Shown one piece after another: positions 11,901 to 20,199 of a stretch of DNA of 64,000 bases. A program made the translations under genes and the position numbers. Each line of letters opens with the position of its first letter. Within the stretch, counting starts at the first letter, position 1. The notes under the pieces are model-generated. The model was not told the origin of the DNA. It searched no databases and saw only the letters and a list, made by a program, of their open reading frames with translations. Source of the stretch: Nymphaea colorata (Eukaryota > Streptophyta > Magnoliopsida > Nymphaeales > Nymphaeaceae); assembly GCF_008831285.2 (NCBI RefSeq), contig NC_045140.1, forward strand, positions 7,686,505 through 7,750,504. Reading direction: 5' to 3'.

Positions 11901-14900
11901 TGACAATTGCACGGTGAAACAATACTCCAGAGTCCAGACAATCTGAAAATATTCCAACAATCATAAAGAGATAAAGTTGATCCCCTTTTTCTCTTTTCCT
12001 TTTCTTCCTTTTTTTTAATATGGGTGAAGGTTGATCAGATTACAATTTTAGCTGACTGCCAAAAAATCAATCAAGCGCTAATACAGTAACAAAATGAGTC
12101 TCCTGGTTTTGAAGGGAGAATACAAAAGGAATTTGATTAAAGGACGTATGATGCTATGCAATTTCAGATGTCAAACATCGACCTTTTTTCTTTCGACAAA
12201 TTTCATTGTTGTGCGAACTTGATATTATGTCTTGCGCTCAACAAAAATTAGATTTATTATGGATGATGGATGTGGTGTAGCCTTGTAGGTAATGAAAGGA
12301 AAGGTAAAATAAAGGTAAACTGCAGAAAGAGAACAAATATGAAGTCATGACATAGGTAAAAACCAGCAGAGATAAACTGATTTATAAGGAGATGCAACAG
12401 AGAAACAGATTTCAGATTTCAGGTTTGGAGATGCTGATCTAAACAGATGAAAAAAAGGAGAAAAAATTTCAGATGAAGCCATCTGCAAAACTAGGGTTTT
12501 AAACAAGACGACTAGGAAAACAGAAAACTTTTGGGTTACCAGAAAGAAAAGATATTTTGTACAAAAAGACACTAAGAAAAATTGGGCAGATCAGATAGAG
12601 AGATGATGAACAAACAAACTGATGTGGAGAAAATAATACGAGAAATTTCTCACTTGCATGAAGAAAGAAGTCTCCAACATAACTCCTGAGGTAAATTATT
12701 CCAGATCTAACACCACTCTGATGCCATGTTAGTTTTTGACTTGCAAAGCTATCAAACGTGAGAAAGAAGAGATGACACAATAAAAGGAATTTCTCCAACA
12801 ATATGATGGCAGCCTCAAAAGCTTGTGCCCTAAACCCATTAAATATAAACACGTAATCTACAATGACTTAATAGTACAAGATTAAAATATAAAATAACAA
12901 GCATGCTTTATACACATGCAAGACCTTATAAGACACTATTTGGATTGGACCCAAATCCAAAAACAGTTATACATGTACAGCCATGTCTCTTTTCACTAAC
13001 ATCATTGGTCTTATCTCCTACTAATCAGACATGTGGTTCTTCTATTATTAAAGCACATCTTTGCAAGATATAACCAACCCTCCTTTCAAGGCTTCAAAGA
13101 ACATATAGATAAAATCTCTTCATTTATAGACTGATGATAAGTGAAATTCATCGTGTAAACAAGCAGCGGAGCTACAAACTAAAATATGGAAATGCATGCA
13201 TTTGACTAGACAAGTGAGAATGAATTAAAATGGAAAAAAGAAAACATGATGTCATTTATCAACAAAGGGAAATAAAACCAAAGAAGAAAGTAAAGGAAAT
13301 ACCAAAGAAGACCAGCGGTTTGGATCCCGCATTATAAATGGAAAAATTTCTGATGGCTGCATCGTTTCTGACTGCAGGAAATGATCTACAGCACCTTCAA
13401 AACGCAACCCAAAAAGTAACAAAAAACCTACTTGAGCGTGCACAAAAGAGAGCATCTCTTTGGTCACACCACCTTCAGCTTGTAATTCTTCCACCAGAGA
13501 TATAGCTTCCTTGATGTTTTTCTTTCTAAGCAGATCTTTAATCTGTTCTTCTACTGACAGTTGATGAAATAAGATAACCTGCAAACAACAAATTGAAGAA
13601 CTGGTTACTGTACAAAGGAACATCTACCACCCAAAACTAAAGAGATCAGGCATAAAGAATCAACATTCAAATGGTGTCAATCTACATGCTCTGGACTCTG
13701 TTTGGGGCTGCCGTGATGACAAAAACCTGGTTAGAAACTGGGTTTTAGGTGTCAAATTTAGTTTTGTTGCATCATGTTTGGATTCTTGAAAACATGGAAA
13801 CTAACAAAACAGGGTCACAACCCAGTTATCCAAAACCAAGGTTCTTCACCTCCCCAACCAGGCTTATCAAGTGAGAGGGGTCGTAACCCTCCTCTCCCTT
13901 TCTTTCACCATTTCAATACCAAGGGTGGTGGCGCGAAGGTTGACATTCTCACAGAAGCTCCCTCCCCAAATGATGCTGGAGTGTCCATTTTCCATCCGGC
14001 TACTGGACTGGAACAGCCAGGGTAGAAAATGTATTTACTTTCCTTTTTGTAAATTTACTATTTCCTAGCCGCAGCCAACTAATGTAGCCCAGCACATGCG
14101 ACACTTGCAATCCGGTGAGGAGTAGTAGTCAGCAGCCCATGGTTTTTCGTTTCATTCTTCCTTTAACTTTCAGCCATTCCGCCACCCATAACCAGGAAAA
14201 AGGCCAGGCAGGTCAGACAACATTGGTGCCCCGACTGATAGGTGGCCGGAAAAAGACCACCTATTTCTTTTAGTTTTTTCAGAAGTTTCTTCTTTCTTTT
14301 TGTTTATACCAAAATCATGTTTTGACATGCAAAGAAAAGAAAAGCCAAATACCTGGTTTCACGAAACCAGGTTCCACCCCCAACGAAGCCCTTCTGTTTA
14401 CTCCCTGGCCAAATATAACAGCATGCGGATCGGAACATGGAAAGAAAGGAAACGAATTACAGGATCCACATGCAGTGCTATATGAGGTGACTCGGATCTT
14501 ACAGCAGTCACGTCATGCTTATCGCTCAATGAACATGAAAGCACACAACAGTGAGTTGCTTAAACAATAAACATCCAGGAGGAAATGAAACAGCCTTAGG
14601 GGAAAGCGTTACCTTATCAGATACTGCACAAGCGAGAAACTCCTCATTCCCTCCGTCATCTTCTGCAATAACTGAGCAACCAGTTCTTTCCCCACAAAAT
14701 ATCGATTGAACAAGAACACCGGTTCTTCGATGGTATACGTCGAGTTTACCATCCCCAAAGACAACCACATACATCGATATCTGGCCAACAGCTTCAGGAA
14801 CGTGTCTGAATATCATACTTCCACCAACAGGCTGGCCCAAAGAATTCGAGGCGATCCCAACATTATCCACCAACAGAAGCACCTCCTTGCGTCTATGCAT

Positions 14901-15779
14901 AACTTTCAACAAGGGTGGTCCCGAGGACTCCGGAAGAGAGAAAATGGAGCTAAACTGACCCGTAATGCACGAGAAGAGCGAATATCCACTAGCGGTGCCA
15001 ATGATCACAGAATGATCAATCCAAGCCATGGTCGTGACGGCATCAAAATTCTGAAATTCTCTGAAAACCGTGACAGTAAAACCGCCATAATCGTGAACCC
15101 TACCGATAGCGCCCGGCGCATCGTTCACTCTCCCAGCTGACCTCATCTCACACAGGACTAACTTCCTGCCTGCAATGGCTGCAAATTGCGGGTAGTTCGT
15201 GAAGACGGAAAACCCATTATAACGGCTACTAATCCTGCCTACTCTCTCCCATGCCTTCTTGGAACCATCCTCGGAAACAGAATCTGTCTGGGAAACCATG
15301 GTATCAGTGAAGCTCAGCTTCTGCGCCACAGAGCTCACCCCCTTCAGGAACACCAGTTTCTGCACGGGCGAAGATAAATAGCGGTCCACCAAATGCAAGA
15401 AACCATCGGAAAGAAAGAGAACTCTATCGATCTCTGCTACGACAATCACCGACTCCACCGGAGAATTCCCGACCCTAACGCACCTTGAAGAGGAGGTCTT
15501 CGTTGAGGATAAACGTTGACCTGGATCTTGATCTGTATCGGTCCTTGTGTGATGCTGCGATGGGTCGAACACAAAGGACAAGATGGCACCACACTGAGAG
15601 CCAGCGTAAATCAGGGTTTTAGAGGCCGAGGTTGTCGAGATGGCCAAGGAACGGATGGAGATTTGGCCAAGATTGGAGGAAGTGGAGCAAAGAGATGAGG
15701 AGAAGGCCGGAATATGGGAAGTTTCGAACTCTGCGACGGCTTCCAGGACCATTCGATCGCCAGACTCCATCCTCCCCAT
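1362..15779 (-). CDS. VPS3: VPS3 / TGFBRAP1-like CORVET tethering subunit, 7 exons, 3' part outside window
   Basis: Exons at 15779-14613, 13578-13303, 3840-3644, 3495-3354, 3116-2850, 2741-2669 and 1410-1362 join in phase into about 724 codons with GT-AG introns. Residues 1 to about 390 form a CNH (citron homology) domain, and exons 4-5 match the Vps39 domain 1 region (GHLRTLAFLYASKGM). Motifs such as NRYWGLHPPP and DVVDNGLMAIHRGIFLRKAG are typical of plant VPS3. Known role of the family: VPS3 is the CORVET-specific subunit that binds Rab5-type GTPases and tethers endosomal or prevacuolar membranes for vacuolar transport. Plant homologues are roughly 1000 residues, so about a quarter is missing to the left of the window. 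No frameshift or stop is seen in the exons, so the gene looks functional despite a 9.5 kb TE-filled intron. Exon calls come from reading motifs and splice signals, not from an alignment. Confidence 0.87.
1794..1905. repeat. 56-bp tandem duplication
   Basis: Two head-to-tail copies (1794-1849 and 1850-1905) start CTGCAGATAAA and end GATGTGCTT, with only two visible differences. They lie in a VPS3 intron. The region 1500-1770 before them also repeats an AAAGCATCACATA phrase. Confidence 0.85.
2461..2480. repeat. Short (TG)n microsatellite
   Basis: A run of TG dinucleotides in the intron between VPS3 exons 6 and 7. The remaining intron sequence at 1900-2660 shows nothing else. Confidence 0.8.
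2669..2741 (-). CDS. VPS3: VPS3 exon 6
   Basis: This is a short 73-bp exon encoding IIEVDEELAVSVLTSEKRAE. It has a TACTAG acceptor and a CCAG/GTAATT donor, phase 0 to phase 1. The LTSEKR motif is typical of Vps3/Vps39 proteins. Confidence 0.82.
2850..3116 (-). CDS. VPS3: VPS3 exon 5
   Basis: This exon has 89 codons, from a GTGCAG acceptor to a TGG/GTGGGT donor, phase 0 at both ends. It encodes EELESLLQDSGHLRTLAFLY and a TPR-like helix pair (KSLDVWRALALN). The open frame runs past both splice sites, but only these junctions keep phase and family continuity. Confidence 0.87.
3354..3495 (-). CDS. VPS3: VPS3 exon 4
   Basis: This exon spans 142 bp. The TTCAG acceptor completes an Arg codon from exon 3, then YLKVSRDKDLMPPVKEG and DTLLLYLFRALDLTEDMEKL follow. 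It ends at a consensus GTAAGT donor, phase 0. It holds the start of the Vps39 domain 1 region. Confidence 0.88.
3644..3840 (-). CDS. VPS3: VPS3 exon 3
   Basis: This exon spans 197 bp, from phase 0 to phase 2. The translation starts VPRNRYWGLHPPP directly after the exon 2 codons, giving the continuous family motif NRW-x4-PRNRYWGLHPPP. The donor reads AAG/GTTGTT, which is weak for a plant intron, but the phase and the next exon agree with it. Confidence 0.88.
4760..5013. repeat. AT-rich repeat with GTATAATACGGG motifs
   Basis: The motif TATAATACGGG/CACG recurs several times at 4772-4850, and an inverse form (TATAATACCCG) sits at 5005-5016 next to the hAT target site. This looks like an older TIR element, about 250 bp long, into which the 5022 hAT derivative inserted. 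I cannot fix its ends. At 3850-4760 I see only intron sequence and a CCTAAGTCACACGG phrase (about 4110) related to the TIR family described at 8286. Confidence 0.4.
5022..5748 (-). mobile_element. Non-autonomous hAT element (727 bp), derivative of the 53.9 kb hAT family
   Basis: The element starts CAATGTTATAAAAGGC and ends CAGATAACATTG (TIR CAATGTTAT) and is flanked by a perfect 8-bp duplication CGTACACG (5014-5021 and 5749-5756). Its left part matches the reverse complement of the autonomous element's 3' end: GCCGACCTATACGCCGTAT, then A-rich sequence, then AGGAACATTCAT. Its right part matches the 5' end: CT-rich leader, then CGTATCG/CGATACG repeats. No transposase is encoded, so it is an internal-deletion type that would need transposase in trans. 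It lies in VPS3 intron 2. Confidence 0.88.
5744..5860. repeat. 70-bp tandem duplication plus (TA)n
   Basis: CATTGCGTACACGTTTTTTG recurs at 5744 and 5814 and continues into GACAATAACATATATA in both copies. The unit contains the last five bases of the hAT derivative plus its target duplication, so the duplication is younger than the insertion. Confidence 0.8.
5844..5909. repeat. (TA)n microsatellite
   Basis: About 33 uninterrupted TA units; a shorter run sits at 5774-5792. The open frames here encode only YIYI repeats and are not genes. Confidence 0.97.
6230..6400 (-). pseudogene. Possible copia RNase H end fragment
   Basis: The minus strand reads KASNADIFTTFVKGRHDTLK, which resembles the ADIFTKxLP... 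end of Ty1/copia polyproteins, with preceding broken frames. The match is short and the call is tentative. The flanking sequence 5910-6230 contains a reversed copy of the CTATGTCACATAGGTGCG TIR, ending at 6013. Confidence 0.3.
6913..7224 (+). pseudogene. Chromovirus integrase fragment (H2C2 end and DDE core start)
   Basis: The translation includes CLIYQQDKETNQKIVGLLEP, ESLSMDFIVSLERVDNFSSI and VVVDRLLKYV, which are the canonical gypsy integrase motifs, including the first catalytic Asp in SMDFIV. The frame breaks at 7224, where the sequence for a VSDRD-like motif appears in another frame. Confidence 0.8.
7211..7806 (+). repeat. Tandem duplication (about 300 bp) of the integrase core
   Basis: Copy 1 (7211-7512) and copy 2 (7513-7806) both begin AAAGAGTATTGTGAGTGACT and run through the segment encoding the VSD, LLGSDLLFS-like and HPQINGQ-like motifs up to a (C)CCAAGAG junction. 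Copy 1 also holds a 17-bp internal duplication (ACGTCTCAATGCCTTG). The copies are diverged, so this is old. Confidence 0.85.
8931..8978. repeat. (TA)n microsatellite
   Basis: An uninterrupted run of about 24 AT units within the inner TIR element. Confidence 0.97.
9204..9402. mobile_element. hAT-type MITE, 199 bp, perfect TSD
   Basis: It starts CAGGGGCGGAGGAAGG and ends GGCTCCGCCCCTG, with a perfect 10-bp terminal match (CAGGGGCGGA). The flanks GATGCCAC at 9196-9203 and 9403-9410 are an exact 8-bp target duplication. It contains a perfect 18-bp palindrome CCCGGGCCATGGCCCGGG at 9232-9249 and direct repeats of TTGGCCCGACCCT. It encodes no protein. Confidence 0.88.
10440..13250. other. Rest of VPS3 intron 2: LTR-like and repeat debris
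   Basis: At 10480-10860 there are GGGCCC/TAGGGGTATTCATGGG phrases, like one-ended TE fragments. At 12720-12740 the minus strand reads TGGCATCAGAGTGGTG, a decayed form of the initiator-Met tRNA primer site TGGTATCAGAGC, next to AACATGG. This suggests a copia-type LTR junction, with LTR-like sequence at about 12740-13020 resembling 57880-57990 and 58735-58860. Open frames here are short and not recognised. Confidence 0.4.
13303..13578 (-). CDS. VPS3: VPS3 exon 2
   Basis: This exon has 92 codons, phase 0 at both ends. It has a strong TTTGCAG acceptor and a GTATTT donor. The translation begins VILFHQLSVEEQIKDLL and ends RDPNRWSSL, which is the start of the helical repeat region. It is followed by the 9.5 kb intron 2. 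Confidence 0.9.
13640..14560. other. VPS3 intron 1, no gene seen
   Basis: The intron between exons 1 and 2 holds a T-rich and C-rich stretch and the phrase AACCTGG-x-AGAAACTGGG near 13727, with a loosely inverted ACCTGGTTTCACGAAACCAGG near 14351-14371, which is a perfect short hairpin (CCTGGTTTC/GAAACCAGG). I find no target duplication and no coding region. Plus-strand open frames here are antisense and unsupported. Confidence 0.5.
14613..15779 (-). CDS. VPS3: VPS3 exon 1 (CNH domain)
   Basis: This exon carries 389 codons. The frame stays open up to a TTG at 15800, but the first in-frame ATG is at 15779 and a second follows at 15770 (MGRMESGDRM). I take 15779 as the start. The exon ends after SDK at a GTAACG donor, phase 0. 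It covers the beta-propeller-like CNH domain (for example VESVIVVAEIDRVLFLSDG and PQFAAIAGRKLVLCEMRSAG), which in this family binds small GTPases. Confidence 0.9.
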
Positions 15780-15849
15780 CGCGTGAAGACCTACTTCCAA
15801 GGGTAGCAGGGGAGGAAGAGGACTTCATTTGACGCGGAGCAGATTCATC

Positions 15850-17500
15850 TTGGTGCTGAACACAATTGGGGCAACTGTCATTCTACCACATGGGAAAAAA
15901 GGAATTCTGTAAGACTAAAAATTGAAATCAGCCGGCTATATATCATCGTTTTGGAGGATGAGTTTTTTTTTTTATGTGGCTCTTTTTCACTCGCAAGCAA
16001 TTACTATCACCTTTTTGCGACAATCTTCAGTAACATGAAACAAAAAATATTCCTCCAACAATAAAATTGTTGTGCTGCTTTCAATTCTTCATGAGTTTCA
16101 AAATTCTAATATCTAAGTTTCTAATCGTCCGGCGCTACTAATATCGAATTCGGATTCAAACACCTAATTTCATTCCTTCCTTTCCCTCCAACCAAACAAA
16201 GAGTAAAAGTGAAATTATTGGTAAGGGCAGTGTGGCTTCTTCCACTTTCTTATTGTGGTTGAAGAAGGAGAAAAGTCGCAGCTCCTTTGTGTCTGTTAAA
16301 TGCTCCAATCCACGCTTAAATACACTAGTTTTTAGAATCAGTAACTCAAGTAAATTGCAAGTTAGCTCAGTCGGTCGCATAGAGTAAATCTTCTTGTTCT
16401 TTTGAGTAGCCCTAGTTGATTAATCGCTTTTAGTAAGTTACAAAGTTTTCCAAACGCTAGGCAAATGGGAGAGTCACTTAATTAGGTCCCTAACAAGCAG
16501 TTGTGTGTTCTGAAAATTTGTTTTCATAAATGGCCATGAATTAAAAAAATCGTGAGTATGTCTGATATTTGTATGATGTATGAAGCACGAGTTCTATAAC
16601 GAGGTATCTGAATATGGTAATGTTTACTTAATTGCTAATGAACATATTATAATGTTTTTCTTGTCTTTTTAGATCCCCTTGAACAATTAAGTGCATTTTT
16701 CGTGCTTCTAGCCTAGTGCCGTTGAACACATTGGAATGCATTTTTGGTGCTTTCATCTAAATGATATTAGTACTTATCACTTGTCAAAACAATTTTTTGC
16801 CCCATGGAATAAAGGATTAGCTCGTTCTAGATTGTTGGAGAGATTGACTTGTTGCATTCAAAAGCCAACTTACTTTTGGCAAACAAGAGGAGATCGAATG
16901 AAGGAGACAAATTTCCCACCTAGTGGAGTGAATGGCCACTTTATCCCATGTTGGTGGATAAATCAATCAGCTGGTACCTCATGGAGTAAATGACCAACAT
17001 GCTTTGTGTAGGTGAAGAAACCAATCGACTATATTGAAGAGTCACCTGCGTGGTCGACAACAAGAGAGAGTGTGAAGAATATGCATTTTCTCCTTCATGG
17101 ACTGAATGACCAACCGATTACACATTCGTGGATAAATTGTTTGATTGCATTGGATAGTCTTCTTGCTTTGGTGAAGAAGCTAGGTTTGATTGGACAGACA
17201 AGCTAGTTCATCAAATCGTTCGGCAGAATGACAAGGCATATTGAAGCATGGAAATATAGTATTTTAGGGGACACTGTGAAGTATGAAAATACAGTGTTGT
17301 AGGAACTCACGTAGAAGAAACAAACAAAAACATAGAGCCATTAGCAAGCCTTCAGTACTTATCTATGTCATAATGCTTTCATTTAAAACTTGTATGCGAT
17401 TTTTATTGTCATATTGTTATTGTATGTTTAGAAAGTCGTTTTATTAGGTTCATAGTTGAGGATGGCATAGAAGATGTTGGATCTATCGACAATTTAACTT
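15850..17500. other. Intergenic sequence upstream of VPS3
   Basis: Short open frames of 60-85 codons show no recognisable motif. At 16680-17220 several phrases recur (GAATGGCC/GAATGACCAA, TGGATAAAT), indicating a diverged repeat. No gene can be supported. Confidence 0.5.
15937..15948 (-). promoter_or_regulatory. Possible TATA box of VPS3
   Basis: On the minus strand the sequence reads GATATATAGCC, about 160 bp upstream of the chosen ATG. That spacing is plausible for a plant core promoter with a short leader. No transcript evidence is available. Confidence 0.25.
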
Positions 17501-17509
17501 GGTTACTAG

Positions 17510-17679
17510 CAGGGCCGGAGCCAGAAAATTTCAACAAACGGGCATTAGTTATATAATTTCATATTTTTAAGGGGCACCTCTATGTAAAATTCAAAAAAAT
17601 AGCCATGAAATTTCAATACAAAAATAGCCATTTTTTGTGGGCCTGTGTGGGAAATTGCCCACACCTCCCTCCACTCCTG
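17510..17679. mobile_element. hAT-type MITE, 170 bp, perfect TSD
   Basis: It starts CAGGGCCGGAGCCAG and ends CCTCCACTCCTG, an imperfect TIR of the same CAGGGGCGGAG family as the 9204 element. GTTACTAG at 17502-17509 and 17680-17687 is an exact 8-bp duplication. It has no coding capacity. Confidence 0.82.
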
Positions 17680-18329
17680 GTTACTAGGACTAGAAAAGAA
17701 GGCGTCAATAACATGCCAACTGGAACTCTTAACTCCAGCCATGAGTATTATTTGCATGCTTATTAAATTATTGTCAAATCAAACATTAATTTTGTTATGT
17801 GAACATAAATGACATTATTTCCCTATATTGTTAATTTATATATTGTGGTACCAACACAAGATAATCATTGCATTATCTTCTATTGCAATGACAAAGCACC
17901 ATTACCACTTTAAGTTGGCAACTCGCTACGCCATACTGCTGCAACTATCTCTTCATCTTGCAATAATTAACTATTGTTGTTCAGTTGCTACATGCATCTA
18001 ATATGTCGATGTTAATTTTCTCTAGATATTAGCTTCAAATGGCTTTATGCTTTGTATGCATATGTTGTTGGATCACTTCATATAATGCTTGTTTATAATG
18101 GTACCCATATTATATGCTGAGGAACCTACATAGAAGTTGAACATTTATTAATTAATGATGGTTCCACTAATGAAGATAACATTCTCATGAATGATGTACC
18201 TAAAAATATATCTACATATGAAATTGTTCCGGTCAATGAAATGATTGACAACCCGAAAGTAGTGTTCTTCTAGTGATAAGCGAGGTGAGAGTGTTTTTGT
18301 TATTGTGAGAATGACACATATTTATGAAC

Positions 18330-19030
18330 TAAAAATGTTGTTGAGTCCTGTATTTTGTTAAAAAGGAAATCAATTCAATAATAATGATGACACATAATTT
18401 TTACAAAGCATATGCTCGATAACAAGCCTTTAGTGCTAAAAAGTCTAATTAGGATAAAAATATATGTGTTTTTAATTACTAGAATGACATGTACTTGTTC
18501 CAAAGGAAGTTGGTAGAAACCAAATTGAGATTTAATATTACATAAGAGAGATTCAAGATGTGTTTGCCAATTGAGAATAGTTATAATAAGGCTTTTGGAT
18601 AAGAAAAATGGCATACATGTATCCTTATTTGATCATAACCAATCAACTTCTTCGCATGCTGCAATAGGTGAATTAGTTAATAGTGTTGCATTGTACTAAA
18701 GATACTTCTAATTACTTTAAGAAAGGTAGAAGATATGTCATGAATATGTCATTGGCATACTCCAGATGTGCTACAAATGTTTCAATAATGCCATAGTTTA
18801 TGCCATAATAGTAAAGTCTAGTGCTCATCAATGGTCCGTTGTTTAATTTATAGGCATGAACCACCACTCATAGAGTTGCATTTTTAACAACTCATCTTTA
18901 TACACCTTATTATGGCCACATTTGAATAGTTAGTTAAAGTCTTTGTAGAATCAATCAATCAGAAGCACTTTCAAGCTGTACTAACATATGATGACAATGC
19001 AATAGCAGTTTTAAGGGCTCAGGTATAATC
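18330..19030 (+). pseudogene. FAR1/MULE-type transposase relic
   Basis: In broken frames the sequence reads HNFYKAYAR-QAFSAKKSN (FAR1 DNA-binding start), then KNGIHVSLFDHNQSTSSHA (FAR1 end), then GMNHHS (MULE core) and NQKHFQAVLTYDDNAIAVL, the conserved MULE transposase segment with its Asp residues. The order and spacing fit FAR1-related or Mutator-like transposases. Many stops and frameshifts show that it is dead. The host FAR1 transcription-factor family has the same ancestry, but the decay and repeat context favour a transposon. Confidence 0.6.
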
Positions 19031-19609
19031 ATATGCACATAATCAATACATTTGTGGCATATTTTTGAGATACAATAAATGGCATATATAGACTGCATAT
19101 TTAATCATAAGGAAATCCACAAAAAGGAGACCATCCATAATGACAAAAATTGGAATACCAAAAAAGTTACTTTTTTATGAAAAGGTCTCCTTAAGAAAAA
19201 ATAGCATAACTCATATTGGCCATGTGGTGGCCATGATGACAAAACTAAAATACTAAAAAAACTATTTTTTACAAAAAAAAAATCTGAAAGTGATACCATT
19301 CAGATGGTCATGATGTGTCCATTGAGGGTTGGTCATTAAATAATATGGTCAATTCTAAGCATGGACCTTGCACTAGGGTTTGATGCTCTAATCACCATCT
19401 TGAATAGAAGTCAGCCAAATTCTTCCTACATAAGTTCGTTTTTGCCTTTGTCAAACTCAAAACACATTTCCCATGGATTTAAAATAATTACCCTCTCCCA
19501 ACTTCCATTCAGACCACTTCACATAAATGTTTCAATTTGTGCCATTTCACATACATTTTCAATTTAAAGTAATAATAAGCTGCTATAAATGAATTATATT
19601 TGTATGTTC

Positions 19610-20120
19610 ATGTAATTAGGATGGTACTGTGTAGCTACTATAGTTTATTAGCATAGTATTGAATAAGTTAGTAGTATATTGCATTAGTACAATGAACAGT
19701 TATGGCATAAAATTAACATATGATATATATTATAATTTACTAAAGTATAGTAATGTAATTGTTGTATGAATAATATAGTTTAATAATATGGTATAGTTTT
19801 TACATGTAGCACAACATTCATATGTAGCTTAGTGTAGTCATATCAATGTATAGTGAAGTATTCATACATATATATGGCATATGATAGTATAATATCGTCT
19901 CACCTACTGCCATTATATTGTATAGTTTAGTATAGTATTAAAACAATGTACGACTAACATATAGATTAGTCTATTATAAAATAGTGTTGTATAGTTTAGT
20001 ATATGACTTGTATTGTACGGTATTGTATAATGCATTGTATTGAGCAGTATAATATTATATTGTATTGCATGCTATACCATAGTATTTTATTGTATTGTAT
20101 AGACTAGTATTGGTGTGTGA
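19610..20120. repeat. AT-rich degenerate TATAGTTTAGTATA array
   Basis: The motifs TATAGTTTAGTATAG, TGTATTG and TATAGTATTG recur irregularly over about 500 bp. The two following sequences GTGTGATTTGTGAT(C/T)TG(G/A)TTGCACACTT (about 20114 and 20158) are a short direct repeat. It resembles a decayed minisatellite; no coding sequence. Confidence 0.6.
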
Positions 20121-20199
20121 TTTGTGATCTGGTTGCACACTTGGATAAGATCTTGGTATGTGATTTGTGATTTGATTGCACACTTAATTAGTTAGATTA

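Noticed and set aside
15780-15800. Upstream start of VPS3 at 15800
   Set aside because: The codon there is TTG, not ATG; the first ATG in frame is at 15779.
14706-15832. Plus-strand frames opposite VPS3 exon 1
   Set aside because: Antisense shadows of a well-supported coding exon.
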